DNA of 64,000 nt from Terebella lapidaria (GCA_949152475.1 OX424564.1:34842165-34906164), one strand, 5' to 3'. Shown: positions 20,840 to 32,799, numbered from the stretch's first letter. Numbers and translations: made by a program. Notes: generated by a model not told the origin, from the letters alone.

Positions 20840-21590
20840 TTGGATCCTACTTTGATTGGTTTTGTGCAAACCGGCTATCCCTAAATGCAAAAAAAACTAA
20901 ATATATGATTTTTCGTAGTCCTCATACGAAGTTAAAGCGAAATTTCACTATACAGATAAATGGAGATTACTTAGAAAGAGTGGGAGAACATTTCAGAAAT
21001 AATAGCACAAAATTTTGGGGGATTTGTATGGATGAAAACTTAAGTTGGAAATACCATATATTACATGTAAAAAACAAAAATTTCAAAAGCTCTATTCATG
21101 ATAAAACAAGCGAAAAACTTATTATTAAATAAATGTTTAGAAACCCTCTATTACTCCATGATTCACCCCCATCATATATGGGATACTAGCTTGGGGAAAC
21201 GCAGCATCAACCCACCTAACTAGCTTGATCACCACTCAAAAACGAGCAATCAGACTTATAAACAAAGCCAAATTTCACAGCCACACTGAACCACTATTCA
21301 AGGGCTCTAGTATCATAAAATTAACAGACTAGCATATATGAGGTTATGTCATTTGTCAATGATTTCGTCACTGGAACATTGCCAGTTTCATTTTCAAATA
21401 CATTTTAAAACAAGGGCCACTGGCCTCAAAGGAAGAGCTTCGAAAATGTTTGCACAGAACTATTTAAAAACCCTTGAATATTGTATTCGATTTGGTACAT
21501 ATATGTTGTGGCCATATATTGTAACTCTACTGGGCAGAAGCTATACCTTGTTGGGCCAATAAATTTGTCATGTAACTATTTTCTTGTCAT
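20840..21590 (+). mobile_element. CR1/L2-like LINE fragment
   Basis: The C-terminal part of a LINE reverse transcriptase: LSLNAKKTKYMIFRSPHTKL (20879 on), then KFWGICMDENLSWKYHILHV (about 21010), a decayed MIHPHHIWDTSLGKR-like stretch, QKRAIRLINKAKFHSHTEPL (about 21239) and degraded sequence ending in GGGCCAATAAATTTG. It joins the Helentron endonuclease without a clean boundary. Stops and frame changes occur after 21132 and near 21300. The clade call rests on residue wording only. Confidence 0.7.
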
Positions 21591-21599
21591 GTAACTATT

Positions 21600-22703
21600 T
21601 TTATTGTGGTCAATAATAGACTTAACTAGTAAAACTAATGATAACCTATTTGGTTAGTCATGACTGGATAGAACTTTTTAGGGCCCGAGTGAGTCGGAAA
21701 TTTCCGAACCGGGTACCTGTGTCGTCTGACCCGACCCGTCCAAATATATAGCAAAATTTGAATGATACTCACTGAAGCAATTTGTAACACATAAACGCCA
21801 GACATTGATCTTTGACACATATTATTTGTTTTGTCAGTAATTACCGGTATTTTCAAGTTTGAGAAAGATCACAATGTCATGACCTCATAAAACTATCGTT
21901 TTTTTTCCTGATGATTTCCTTGTCATTCTTGTGATTTTACTAGTGTTTATCACAAATATTCAAAACTATATCTCTATTTGTTCTCAAATACGAGTAACAA
22001 AATTCCGATCCAGGTAATTGTATGACCCGCCCCGAATTTGGGTTATTGTGGCCAATAAGACTTAATCAATAAAACTAATGTTACTTATTCCGTTACAGCC
22101 ATGAAATCTCTACAAGTCAGAAGCTTTACCTTGTTGAACACGTTTAAAAATCACCCGACTATTTTTGGGACCAAAGTGTAAGATTTTAGATTTAGAGATT
22201 TAAATTTCTTTATGGATTTTTTTTCAGTGTTTTGATTTGTACTGCAGAGACATTTCAGTAACTTGTCTGCATTTCCAATAATTCATGACATGCATGAAAG
22301 CTTTTTTCATCAATGCGATCATGTTTCTCCTTGCCCAAATGTTGGTTTGAAGATCATCGTACATGTTGTGTCAGTGTGCAGTGTGTAGTGTCAGCTGCCA
22401 AATACTGAAGTAGCCCAGGCACACCCCCCACCCCGAATCGCCGCTCGTGTGACTGCTATCAAAATCAGCACTGACAATTCTCGTCGGCAATATGAAACTA
22501 TCATAAACATGATAAAAGTGCTAGATCTAGTATCCATTTGTTTCTGCTTATTTTAGGAGGAAACTAAGTTTTTTCCCGCGTAAAAGCTCCGCAAATCTGC
22601 CAAGTTTTGTTTGTTTGTTTCCGACTGTTCCTTTTAGTCAAATCTCGTTGAAATCTCGCTTCACTTCAATGGCATTTTTAATTAAATTCCCCCATAAACA
22701 AGC
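21600..22703. other. Unassigned AT-rich sequence
   Basis: No gene, RNA or array found. There is a short diverged repetition of AATAAAACTAATG with TTATTGTGGTCAATAATAGAC-like sequence near 21610 and 22050. Confidence 0.45.
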
Positions 22704-22756
22704 TTTCGGTGGTGATATTTTTATGAAGTATTACCAGTGAAGTAGGAAAGAGTCAT
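22704..22756 (+). repeat. Left copy of a 53-bp direct repeat
   Basis: Identical by eye to 23123-23175; the copies lie 419 bp apart. The sequence between (22757-23122) is more GC-rich, with an octamer-like ATTTGCAT near 22905-22912 and several short inverted GCCGGC/GGCGGG-type motifs. It may be an insertion flanked by a long duplication. Confidence 0.85.
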
Positions 22757-23122
22757 AGAAAAGACCATTTATTTGGGTCGTAACAAGTATTTCCACAAAT
22801 ACCGCACTCAGTTGGACGATCTCTTGGCGGCTGGCATTTTGACCTTGACCCTGCAGCAATTTTTTGGGGCAGTACGCTAATTGGCGGGACTCGCTCACGT
22901 GATCATTTGCATATCATTATATCCACGTGTATTTCATAAACATGTGGGTGTGTCCGCCAAGACAGCTTCCCGATTGGACAATTCAGTGACTCTCTGGCTG
23001 GCGGGCCGACTGCCGTGACTGCTTATCGGGGCCACGCGAGAATTGAATTTGCCCACTGGAATATGGAATACCACCACTAACACATAATTATTATGTTGCC
23101 GTATCAACTTGTTTTTCATTGT
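22757..23122. other. 366-bp block between the direct repeats
   Basis: Moderately GC-rich and unlike both flanks. It contains ATTTGCAT, CACGTGATCAT, CCACGTG and TTGGCGGG motifs that could be promoter or transposon subterminal sites. No open frame. Function unknown. Confidence 0.4.
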
Positions 23123-23175
23123 TTTCGGTGGTGATATTTTTATGAAGTATTACCAGTGAAGTAGGAAAGAGTCAT
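23123..23175 (+). repeat. Right copy of the 53-bp direct repeat
   Basis: Matches 22704-22756 exactly by eye (TTTCGGTGGTGATATTTTTA through GGAAAGAGTCAT). Confidence 0.85.
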
Positions 23176-24079
23176 GCAATACCATGCAATACCATACTGT
23201 ATCTATATATTGTGCGGAATGTATATCCAAAACTTTGAGTGCATATGATTGCAAGAAAGCACTGTTCCAGTGGAGATCAAAACGGGAGTGGTGATGGGTA
23301 TGAAACGGTGACATACAAAAAAAAACGGTCGGAACACACGTCTCCTGGGATTATTATCGCTAAACTCTTATTACATTAACCATGATTAGGTACATGGGCG
23401 TCATTTTCCTCCCAACGGGCCCCGGACCCTCCCAATTAGCCACCGTTGAATAGCCTGTTGTGGTTCCAAGTGGCACTTTCAAGAATGTAAACAAAAGAAA
23501 AAATTCAAAAATCCAAAAAAAAAAAACATCATAGAGGAAGAGCCCTGCTCTTCCTAAAAAGGATATCAAATCAAACTGCAGTACATGCACTAGACAATCA
23601 AATGATTTATATGTACACCCAATAAAATCAAATTTTGCTGGCAAATTGCCCCTTTACAACTTTCCAGTTATTTGGAATACCTGGACTCCTGGCAACAATA
23701 GGCTGGAAACCATCCAGCCCTCGCCCTTCCAGATTTATAGTTACTAAAAATATAGTTGATGACCCTTACATTTTCTACCTGGACGATACTCGGGGATTTT
23801 GGTCCTATCATTGGTTAAATGGTCGGAAATTGGCCATAAATGTTTTTTTTTTTTAAATCATGGGAGAAATAATCATTAAACATAGTCGAGTTCCTTTTTC
23901 TATCTTGAACATATTCTCGACCTGTCGACCACGACCTGCATTCTTGATACTGACAACCCAAACTTCGCCAGCTATCACAACTTTATACTGCATAATTCAA
24001 TTCAACATTCTATTGAATATCGTCAGTGGTTTGGGAATGACCACACCTCGAAATGCTACGAATCAGTGATTTCAGCTGA
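23176..24079. other. Unassigned sequence
   Basis: No gene supported. GATGACCCTTACATTTTCTA at about 23759 recurs as GATGACCCTTAAACTTTCTA at about 24077, so a diverged unit of the following array may begin here. Confidence 0.4.
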
Positions 24080-25425
24080 TGACCCTTAAACTTTCTACCT
24101 TGGGCGATAATGGGGTATTTTGATGATTCTCACTTTGATGACCATCGTCGTACACCATACGATCGAGAATTGGCCTAAGAAAAATACAAAAATAGTTGGA
24201 AAAATTAATATCAAGTAGAGCCGGAGTCATAGCCAATTATGTGATTTTCACTTTTTCCGTTGCCATGGCAACCGTTTTTATTCGATTTACCATAGCCACT
24301 ACCATAGCGTTTCAGTCGTATAAATTTCAGATCGATAGGGCCGTTTGTCTTTGAGTTATAGGTGCAGACATTTGCACTGAAAAGTCGCTGGCAAAAAATA
24401 ACCGAAATCGTGAACCCCCAATTCATCGACATCGGGCGGTCATGGAGAATTTCCGTCGTATGACCATCGGTCGAACACCGTACGATCGAGAATTGGCCAA
24501 AGAAAAATACAAAAATAGTTGGAAAACTTAATATCAAGTAGAACCGGAGTTATAGTTAATTTTGTGATTTCACTTTTTCCATTGCCATGACAATCATTTT
24601 TATTCGATTTTGACAACATTTGAAGGAGACCGAGGCATTACCGTAGCGCTTCACTCCTATAAATGTCAGATCGATAGAACCGTTTGCCTTTGAGTTGTAA
24701 GCGCAGATATTTGCACGGAAAGGTCGCTGGCAAAAAATAACCGAAATCGTGAACCCCCAATATATCGACATCGGGCGATAATTTTCATCGGAAGAATTTT
24801 CGTCGTATGACCATCGATCGTACACCATACGATCCGGAATTGGCCAAAGAAAAAAACAAAAACAGTTGGAAAAAAATAATATTAAGTAGAACCGGAGTTA
24901 TAGCCAATTATGTGATTTTCACTTTTACCGTTGCCATGGCAACCATTTTTATTGGATTTTGACAAAATTTGACGGAGATCGAGCCATTACCATAGTGCTT
25001 CAGTCAAATAAATTTCAGAACGATTGAACCGTTTGTCTTTGAGTTATATGCGAAGACATTTGCACTGAAAAGTCGCTGGCAAAAAATAACCGAAATCGTC
25101 AATCCTCAACTTTCCAATATCGGGCGATAATGGAGAATTTTCGTCGTACGACCATCGGCCGTACACCATACGATCCGGAATTGGCTAAAGAAACACAGCC
25201 GAACAAATATAGTTGAACAAATTAATATCAAGTAGAACCGGAGTTGAAGGTCATCCAATTTCGACAAAATTTGAGGAGGACCGAGCCATTGCCATACCGC
25301 TTCATCTCCATAAGGTTGAAGTCGATCGGACCATTTGTTTTCGAGTTACGCGCGCGGACAGACATACAAACTGACAGATGGACAGACCCAAATGTAATAC
25401 CCTCTCCCCCTATCGGGGCGAGGGT
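24080..25425 (+). repeat. Tandem array of about 340-bp units (ACCGGAGTTATAG family)
   Basis: Four units, with GAATTGGCC(T/A)AAGAAAAA near 24161, 24483, 24831 and 25170. Each has AAGTAGAACCGGAGTTATAG, a CATTGCCATGGCAACC palindrome or a variant, CCGTTTGTCTTTGAGTTATA, CGCTGGCAAAAAATAACCGA and TCGTCGTATGACCATCG. The last unit ends in a GACAGAC/ACTGACAGATGGACAG tract and a GGGCGAGGGTAAAAA phrase. No coding sequence is seen. Confidence 0.8.
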
Positions 25426-25949
25426 AAAAAATCATTTCAAGGAACCATTAAAAGGAACGTCCTGGCATCATACGCGAATATTGTGACATGCGATAATCAA
25501 TTTTGTAAAGCCTGTCATGGTAGCAATTAGCATATATTGACATGCACCCCATGACAATTTTTTTTTCAATACTCCTATAATTTGGACAACCATGATGTTT
25601 AAATTAAAATACATCTTTCGATTTTGATTATCATACAAATCATAATTTGTTTTTTTCACGCAAATTTAATGGATAATACGTGTTTGTATTGTTGTTATCA
25701 ATGTCACCATCTCTATCATGGGAAAATATATGCGGCAATGGTATTTTTTATAGAATGGGAGGCATTCAGATATATCTTTTTATATGCCTTTTCGAGTCTT
25801 TATATTGGCATATCCCCAACCTGATAGTAGCAATAGAATATAGTGCCCCCGCCCCCGTCTCCTGATCTTAGCCCGAGCAACAGAATTCACCTTTCCCGTC
25901 CTGTGTTACTTATGCATCGCTTATATCTAAAGTTCCAAATGCATAATTT
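25426..25949. other. Unassigned AT-rich sequence
   Basis: Open frames are short and hydrophobic by composition only. I see no domain, splice structure or repeat. Confidence 0.4.
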
Positions 25950-26182
25950 TTGGTTTAATATGTAAATTTCATTTATAGGACTTAATCAATAAGATTATTA
26001 TATGAAATATAGGTTGAGTAATATTGTGAAATATCAGTCAAGTACCATTTTTGTACTATCTGGTCTGCCCAATAATGTTTCTCACCAAGTTATGTGTATG
26101 CTATTTGTGTAAAATTTTATTGCAAAGTTGCGAAAATAAAAGTCATTCATTCAAAAATCATTCATCCATTCATTCATTCATT
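25950..26182 (+). mobile_element. LINE 3' tail with (ATTC)n end
   Basis: About 170 bp of LINE-tail-like sequence (AGGACTTAATCAATAAG, TCTGGTCTGCCCAATAATG) followed by AATAAAAGTCATTCATTC and an ATTC microsatellite to 26182. CR1/L2-type LINEs end in such short tandem tails. It sits 15 bases before the splice acceptor at 26197. The related copy at 15520-15720 lacks the tail. Confidence 0.6.
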
Positions 26183-26197
26183 GTATTTTTCTAACAG

Positions 26198-26320
26198 GGT
26201 GAGTTTCCAAGGAATGTTTCTGGGCATCAAACACACCAACTACAGTCAGGAACATGAAAATTCGCGACTCTACAGGATCTATCTGCATTGCCTAGTGGCA
26301 GGACAAGACAACCTCCCCAT
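26198..26320 (+). CDS. Possible internal exon, gene unknown
   Basis: A 123-base open segment with a good acceptor (TTGTATTTTTCTAACAG, ending 26197) and a donor (CCCCAT/GTAAGA at 26321). The only open frame reads VSFQGMFLGIKHTNYSQEHE and ends LVAGQDNLPM. It looks like protein, but its end phase (two bases left over) does not match the next candidate exon at 26751, which starts in phase 0 and meets a stop in the other frame. Either a small exon lies between, or the two belong to different transcripts, or one is decayed. Confidence 0.35.
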
Positions 26321-26750
26321 GTAAGACGGACGATAGCATCGAGATGACACATATGAAGCTCAAGCAGGATGAATATTTGAACGACCGTGTCTTATCGTCC
26401 AGGGTGACACAAAAATCAAGGTCAGTGATCTTACTATCAAGCATGTCCAAATAATCAGAATACTGCTATCATACACCAGTTTCATCTGTTGTTAACATGG
26501 CCCTAGTGACAGCCACCATGAATTTGCATATTAATTTACATATTAATGAGTTGCTAGAACTATTCAAAGGGCTTTTGTAGTGCCGAAATGGCAGTTTCAA
26601 ATGGCTTTGAATGGATACTGTGGTGATATTGGAATTCAGTGAAAAACATTTTTTTTCAGTTATTCATAATCTTTTATATCAAGATGCCTGGACTTACAAG
26701 TAGGCCTACTTTACTAACAGTTCCCAAAACAAAACTTCTTTTTTTGCCAG

Positions 26751-29200
26751 GTACATCACCAGTCTCAAGATGTCACTATCCAGGTGATAGGGGTTGACAC
26801 AGGTGAAACAGACGACCTCACTCTCACTGTCCCCACCGACGATGAGGACTGCCGGACACTGGTAGTCCAGAAACCAGTTGCACAACAGCTGTTCGGTGGG
26901 ATAGACCTGTCTATTATTGACAGGAGCTACAAGGTTTCAGTAGGAGGTGTGTGTCTTATGGTCAGTATGTTGCATGAAGTTTGACCTCGACATAAAATTA
27001 TTCTGGAGAATCAGCATTCTGGAGAGTCATTGTGGTCCTACAACAGTATATTGTGCAGCGATAGAGCTTTCACCCAAAATACCCCAAAGCATTTTCATTC
27101 TCGACGTCTGGTTATTGAGTGAATTTCAAACATCAGCCAAACTTGAATATGATTCAGGAAATAGTTTTTGACATTAACTACCACTATGCATGCCGTGCTT
27201 CAATTTTTTTCGTACAAAAAAATTGATTTGATTAGGCACACTTGCAAACCAACGAAATCAATTTGTCATAATTTGCTGCAGAGAACCGCATCATGGGTCT
27301 GGCGTCCATGAAGACCACACAAGCGCCAGATTCAGCTTCCTCCCCATGTCCAGGTAAAGTTAATTGTATCTCCGAAAATCGGAGATACTATGGTTTTGGT
27401 CATGTTCCTGCGCGTCCGCGTCTGTAGAGCTTTGACGTAATCGCGCTACAGGTCACAGTTTTGAATGTAGTGCCCGGGCCCATTTTGACCCCCGTGCACC
27501 CCCCCCCCAGAACCCTCCCCCACTGGTATCATTTTGTCCATTAGGATGTACTGAATGAAATAAAACATGTTAACATTAAAAATATAGGGATGAACTTCAT
27601 GTTAACACCCTGTAAACATGGGTACCCCTAAATGCATTTTTCGCGATTTTCGCATACTCGAAATAAGGGGGTATACTTGGTAAATAGCTTACTATGTAAG
27701 TTTTATGGCACGGATCACTACATGGTATATACCGTTGGAAAGGTAATTGAATTACCTATCAAGTAATGTCTTCAGATCACATATAGGTCAAATATTTATC
27801 TGTCTATGACCAGTCAAATAAAATTTTCATCGACAACTCTGAACAAATTCCCCGAATCCATCTTGTAGTACATGGAATGAGTTTATCCCCTGTGAATCCC
27901 TCAAATTCTCAAGCCACTGGTATAACTTCATTCTCTAAGGCCCACTGAATGGAGAAAAACGTGTTACCAGTAAATATATAGGGATAAATTTCCTTGTTGA
28001 CACCCTTTGAAAACGGGTTCTGCTAAACACATCTTTCGCAATTTACGTATACTCAAAAATAAGGGGGTATACTTTGTCGGTTTCATTTCACAGATCACTA
28101 CATGTTATATATCATTGGAAAGATAATTGATTTATCTATCCAGTGATGTCTTTAAATTGCATATATCTTGAATATTGATTTGTCTACGGTCAGTCAAATA
28201 AGTTTGTCATTAACAACTCTGAACAAATTTAATGAATCCCACACATAGTACATGGGATCAGTTTATGCCCAGTGAACGATTCTGATTCACCACCCCCTGG
28301 TATAACTTTGTCCACTAAGGCCTACTGAATGGAGGAAAGATGTTTACAGTAAATATATATGGCCGAGGGATGAACTTCATTGCTGATACCCTTGGAAAAC
28401 GGGTTCCCCTAAACACATCTTTCGTGATTTACGTATACTAAGAAATGAAATTAATGGGGTATACTTAGTAAATAGCCTACCGTGTCAATTTCATAACACT
28501 GAGCGGTACATGTTATACGCCATTGGAATGGGAATTGAATTACCTATCCATTGATGTCTTCAGGTCTAATATGTATGGAATATTTATCTGTTTATGGTCA
28601 TTCGGATGAAAAAACTCGGATGAAAAAACTGAATATGTTTATTGTCATGCATTGTAATCCACCTGGAACGGTATTCTGTCCTCTTTCCAGTACTTTCTCA
28701 GAAACACAGTGTTTCCATTCAAAATGAACTATGATGAACGATCAGTTCGATGCTACAAACGAAGAATTTCAAAAGAAACTTTTATTTTCTGAGTATCATG
28801 GATTTCAAATGAACTTGCCAACATATATATACTAGTTAAATATACATGACAATACCCGATGAGTTATGCTGATTATATCAAATAAGGATTTAAAAAGTGT
28901 CAGACAGTTTAAAAAATTTGCGCTCAGATGATGTGCAATGCCGAGAGGCAGCATAGCCTATCTGGGCCCATGATATATTTGCATCATGAACAGCAGAAAA
29001 TGAAATTCTAAAACATATATGCTAGTAGAGTTGAGTATACACAAGATTAATACATCAAATTCATAGGCAGCAACATTTTTTGGAGCCTCGTGAATATGTT
29101 ATAGGAATTTAGGTTGCAACAGTATATCTCTAAATATATCTGACTCCACCCTTTTTCAGACAACACAAACCACAGTACAAATCAGACAGGACAACCATAA
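26751..29200 (+). CDS. 3' end of an unidentified spliced gene (three exons)
   Basis: Three segments on + fit together in splice sites and phase. Exon 26751-26946 has acceptor CTTTTTTTGCCAG and donor GGAG/GTGTGT. Exon 27282-27353 has acceptor TTTGCTGCAG and donor CCAG/GTAAAG. Exon 29160-29200 has acceptor CACCCTTTTTCAG and ends in TAA. Both junctions break codons after one base (GAG, then GAC), and the frame stays open. The product ends with about 100 residues including VIGVDTGETDDLTLTVPTDD, VQKPVAQQLFGGIDLSIIDR and NRIMGLASMKTTQAPDSASS, then a short polar tail. I recognise no domain. Upstream exons are missing or unrecognised. AATAAA at 29815-29820 could end the transcript. The last intron contains one arm of a long inverted repeat. 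The last exon is short, so its assignment is less sure than the first two. Confidence 0.5.
27367..27387. repeat. Perfect 9-bp-stem hairpin
   Basis: TATCTCCGA and TCGGAGATA flank three A bases, 14 bases after the donor at 27354. It opens a 100-bp prelude to the inverted repeat at 27470 and may be the true edge of that insertion. Confidence 0.6.
27470..28610 (+). repeat. Left arm of the foldback element
   Basis: Outer end GTGCCCGGGCCC, then a poly-C tract at about 27500. Three tandem units of about 385 bp start near 27520, 27920 and 28310, the inner ones more diverged. Confidence 0.75.
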
Positions 29201-29449
29201 CATGTGGAAACATCAAACGATTCAACAGCACATATAGATGAGATTCAATCAGACTCTCAAGCTACCCTTCACCAATGATGCCTAACCACCATCAGCATTT
29301 GCATCATTGCCACCAAAGTCTTCAGCACAACCAATTCAACTTCTTCTTCTCCAGCGCCAGAGTCCTTCATTCAATTGCCGTGCATATATATTACCTGCAC
29401 AGTCAGCTAAAAGCTAAAAGCACAGAGGTCCCAGCTTGTTTTCTTCGAG

Positions 29450-30020
29450 TCTCCACCCATTGTTACCGGTTGGACTTGGGACATCAGGCTCAGGGATGTG
29501 TGCTCTCCTCCAGATATCAACCTTGTAATTGACATGCTTGTTGTGCTAATACAGGACTGTGGTATTTGGAGAAGTCTGTCCGATGTGTATGTACATTTGA
29601 GATTGCCAGCTCCATCAGGACACCCAGATATCCTCTCCGGCAGTGTGCAGGGTTTGTTGTTGGTGTGATGATGTCTCCCATTGGATACATATGCGAGTAC
29701 CACTCAGATTGGGTCCACAACCGGCCACAAGTAGCTGCTGAACCCCTAAACATGGCATATGCTTGTGGCAAACAGTTATGTGTTATGCTGTGAGTTACCC
29801 ACATGACTTCACACAATAAAAGCACCATTGAATTGAGCAGTGAAGTGAAGGCAATCGAAAAGGTGAGGCCCATCATACTCAATGAGAAGAAACCAGCATT
29901 CCAGTATGTGTTGGCCAAATTTGGACACAATTGGACAGTTATATATAACATTTTATGTTGATCTGCCAATCACTGATATAGGAGGGCAAGATGTTTCACG
30001 AGAGGATGACAGTGACTGCT
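29450..30020 (+). pseudogene. Decayed coding-like sequence, unknown protein
   Basis: Between the foldback arms, + frames show protein-like runs without starts: VTGWTWDIRLRDVCSPPDIN continuing to HLRLPAPSGHPDILSGSVQG (about 29460-29660), then VRPIILNEKKPAFQYVLAKF (about 29860-29920), then FYVDLPITDIGGQDVSREDD to a stop at about 30020. The runs lie in different frames, so the gene, if any, is broken or spliced. The opposite strand has a 150-codon open frame here, which I take to be a shadow. No family recognised. Confidence 0.3.
29815..29820 (+). terminator. Candidate polyadenylation signal
   Basis: AATAAA 615 bases after the putative stop at 29198-29200, within AT-moderate sequence. Used or not cannot be told; coding-like sequence continues past it. 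Confidence 0.3.
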
Positions 30021-30469
30021 AAAAAAATATGAATGGTGGCAATGATGATGATGAATAGGCATATTGGGTAACGTCCAGCTTGAAAGTCCACCAATGGACT
30101 GTAGTACATTAGCATACTACACGTTATGTACAACATACTTGGGTATTAATAGACTAAGTTTTCGTTCTTGGATTACAACGCATGACAATAAACATATTCA
30201 GTTCAACATGTACACGTTAGCAACTTATCATAGCCATTTGATTCAGAAGTGCGGAAATTGCATAGATTTTCACAGAAATCATGCACTTTTACCTGTTTGT
30301 GAGAGAACAGGTAGTATATCTCGTATCCTCTTCATTCAAATTTGTTTTTTCTATCTAGGAGAACGAATTGAACGATTCTCTTTCAGATCAGAAAAAGGGG
30401 AAAAATTATTAGGTTGAATCCAGTCAAGATGATGGGGACCCAAGGGATTATGTCAGAATTGTCCATGAT

Positions 30470-31633
30470 TTTTTCATCCAAATGACCATAAACAGACAAA
30501 TATACTATACAGATCAGGTTTGAAGACATCACTGGATAGGCAATTCAATGCTCATTCCAATGGTATTATGACTTGTATCGATCAGTGCTATGAGACCAAC
30601 ACTATAGGCTATTTACCAAGTACATGTATACCCCCTTAATTTGAGTATATGTAAATCAAGAAAAATGTGTTTTGGGGAACCCGTTTTCCAAGGGTATCAG
30701 CAATGAAGTTTATCCCTCGGCCATATATATTTACTGTAAACATCTTTCCTCCATTCAGTAGGCCTCAGTGGACAAAGTTATACCAGTGGGTGGAGAATCG
30801 GAATCGTTCACTGGGCATAAACTGATCCCATGTACTATGTGTGGGATTCATTAAATTTGTTCAGAGTTGTTAATGACAAACTTATTTGACTGACCGTAGA
30901 CAAATCAATATTCAAGATATATGCAATTTAAAGACATCACTGGATAGATAAATCAATTATCTTTCCAATGATATATAACATGTAGTGATCTGTGAAATGA
31001 AACCGACAAAGTAGGCTATTTACCAAGTATACCCCCTTATTTTTGAGTATACGTAAATTGCGAAAGATGTGTTTAGCAGAACCCGTTTTCAAAGGGTGTC
31101 AACAAGGAAATTTATCCCTATATATTTACTGGTAACACGTTTTTCTCCATTCAGTGGGCCTTAGAGAATGAAGTTATACCAGTGGCTTGAGAATTTGAGG
31201 GATTCACAGGGGATAAACTCATTCCATGTACTACATGATGGATTCGGGGAATTTGTTCAGAGTTGTCGATGAAAATTTTATTTGACTGGTCATAGACAGA
31301 TAAATATTTGACCTATATGTGATCTGAAGACATTACTTGATAGGTAATTCAATTACCTTTCCAACGGTATATACCATGTAGTGATCCGTGCCATAAAACT
31401 GACATAGTAGGCTATTTACCAAGTATACCCCCTTATTTCGAGGATGCGAAAATCGCGAAAAAATGCATTTAGGGGTACCCATGTTTACAGGGTGTTAACA
31501 TGAAGTTCATCCCTATATTTTTAATGTTAACATGTTTTATTTCATTCAGTACATCCTAATGGACAAAATGATACCAGTGGGGGAGGGTTCTGGGGGGGGG
31601 GGGGTGCACGGGGGTCAAAATGGGCCCGGGCAC
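30470..31633 (-). repeat. Right arm of the foldback element
   Basis: Reverse complement of 27470-28610. It has a poly-G tract at about 31593-31605 matching the left arm's poly-C, outer end GGGCCCGGGCAC, then TA. Confidence 0.75.
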
Positions 31634-31639
31634 TAATGT

Positions 31640-32799
31640 ATTATTGCTTTGTAATTTGGTGTGTTCACTTTGTGGAGTTTGCTCTTGACGCCCACTGATT
31701 TCCCATAGAGCCTCAATGCTTGGAGATAAAGCTTATACTATTGAACACTTATAAGAAATCATATATGACCTTCAAAAATGGTGACCTTGAACTTGACCTT
31801 GGATGTCCTTGAAAGGTCAAATAGTGATTTTTCAGGGTAATTGGCTGTTAAAAAGCCTGAAACTCAAAACATTGACCTGCAAATTGCAATTTATAACCAT
31901 CAGCATATACGAATCCTCTCCAAAACACCTTTGCATGAACTCGCATTTCCGACGAACTGTACTGGATGTTCTGACAAATAGGGTTGTCGTCAAAAAGTTT
32001 TGTCCAGTTCGACAGAAATTCGCGTCCAACCTGATTTTGTCAAGTTTACACATAAGCGTTTTGGAGAGGATTCATATAGTTATGAATATGGAGTCCCTGT
32101 CTTCAATTTCGAAGTGTATTATACTTCATACGAGTGACTGGATTCATAAATTGTGGTCACGATTTTGCGGAATTGTGACGAACCAGAAGTCGGGCCAACA
32201 TTTAGGACAATGCAGACTGTGATGTCTGTTTCACTGCTGTGATGATAATTTGAAGTTCAAAACAACCAAACGAACAGGGTTAATTTATGTGTTCTGTAGA
32301 GAAGTTGTTCTTGCTTCAGTGATTTTGCAATTGTGCATCATACACTTTTTTATATTATGTACATTGTACTGCCATCATGATGACATGTTTTTGTCTTGAA
32401 TGATAATAATTGAGAATTAAGAAATTGTGCCATGGCGATTTTGTGCAACAATGAGTTATTCTGGAATATCCGTACACCAATTTCTGAAGAGAAAGATATA
32501 AGTGATGTGCCAATATTTGCGTCCGTTACAAACACAATATAAGCGTGCAACGAATTTCTGATCATAGATCTAAAACTGGACATCAACCTCCCACACGTGC
32601 AGTACGTTTGCTTATCAAAAATGAAAGTTTGGAATTTCCCACGCAATCTTGTTTGAAATGTCGTACAGGTCTGAATATCAATAAATCATGTCCGACGTCT
32701 ATTGAACACTGGTCTCTGATAGACAGTTTCATTGGCTTCCCGCATCCAAAATTGACATCTCATATCAAGGTGGCCTAAGTCGCCGGGCGGGCCCAGCCA
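31640..32799. other. Unassigned sequence
   Basis: No supported gene. A TGACCTTGAACTTGACCTTG phrase near 31783 resembles the nuclear-receptor-half-site repeats elsewhere. Open frames of about 140 codons exist on + (31803 on) but show no recognisable residues. Confidence 0.4.

Larger units (their letters stand above)
27470..31633. mobile_element. Foldback-type element with 1.15-kb inverted arms
   Basis: The left arm (27470-28610) and right arm (30470-31633) are reverse complements at about 97-98% by eye over their outer 400 bases. They begin GTGCCCGGGCCCATTTTGAC at each outer end. TA flanks both ends (27468-27469, 31634-31635), fitting a TA target duplication. Each arm is itself made of three diverged units of about 385 bp, each carrying AAATAAGGGGGTATACTT-like and GACAACTCTGAACAAATT-like blocks. 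The middle (28611-30469) holds the putative last exon at 29160 and decayed coding-like sequence but no recognised transposase. Two independent insertions facing each other is the alternative. Confidence 0.7.

Noticed and set aside
29517-29969. 150-codon open frame on -
   Set aside because: The plus strand has more protein-like runs here, and this frame has no recognisable domain or splice context; probably a shadow.
31803-32222. 139-codon open frame on +
   Set aside because: No known residues, no start context, AT-rich background and no splice structure.
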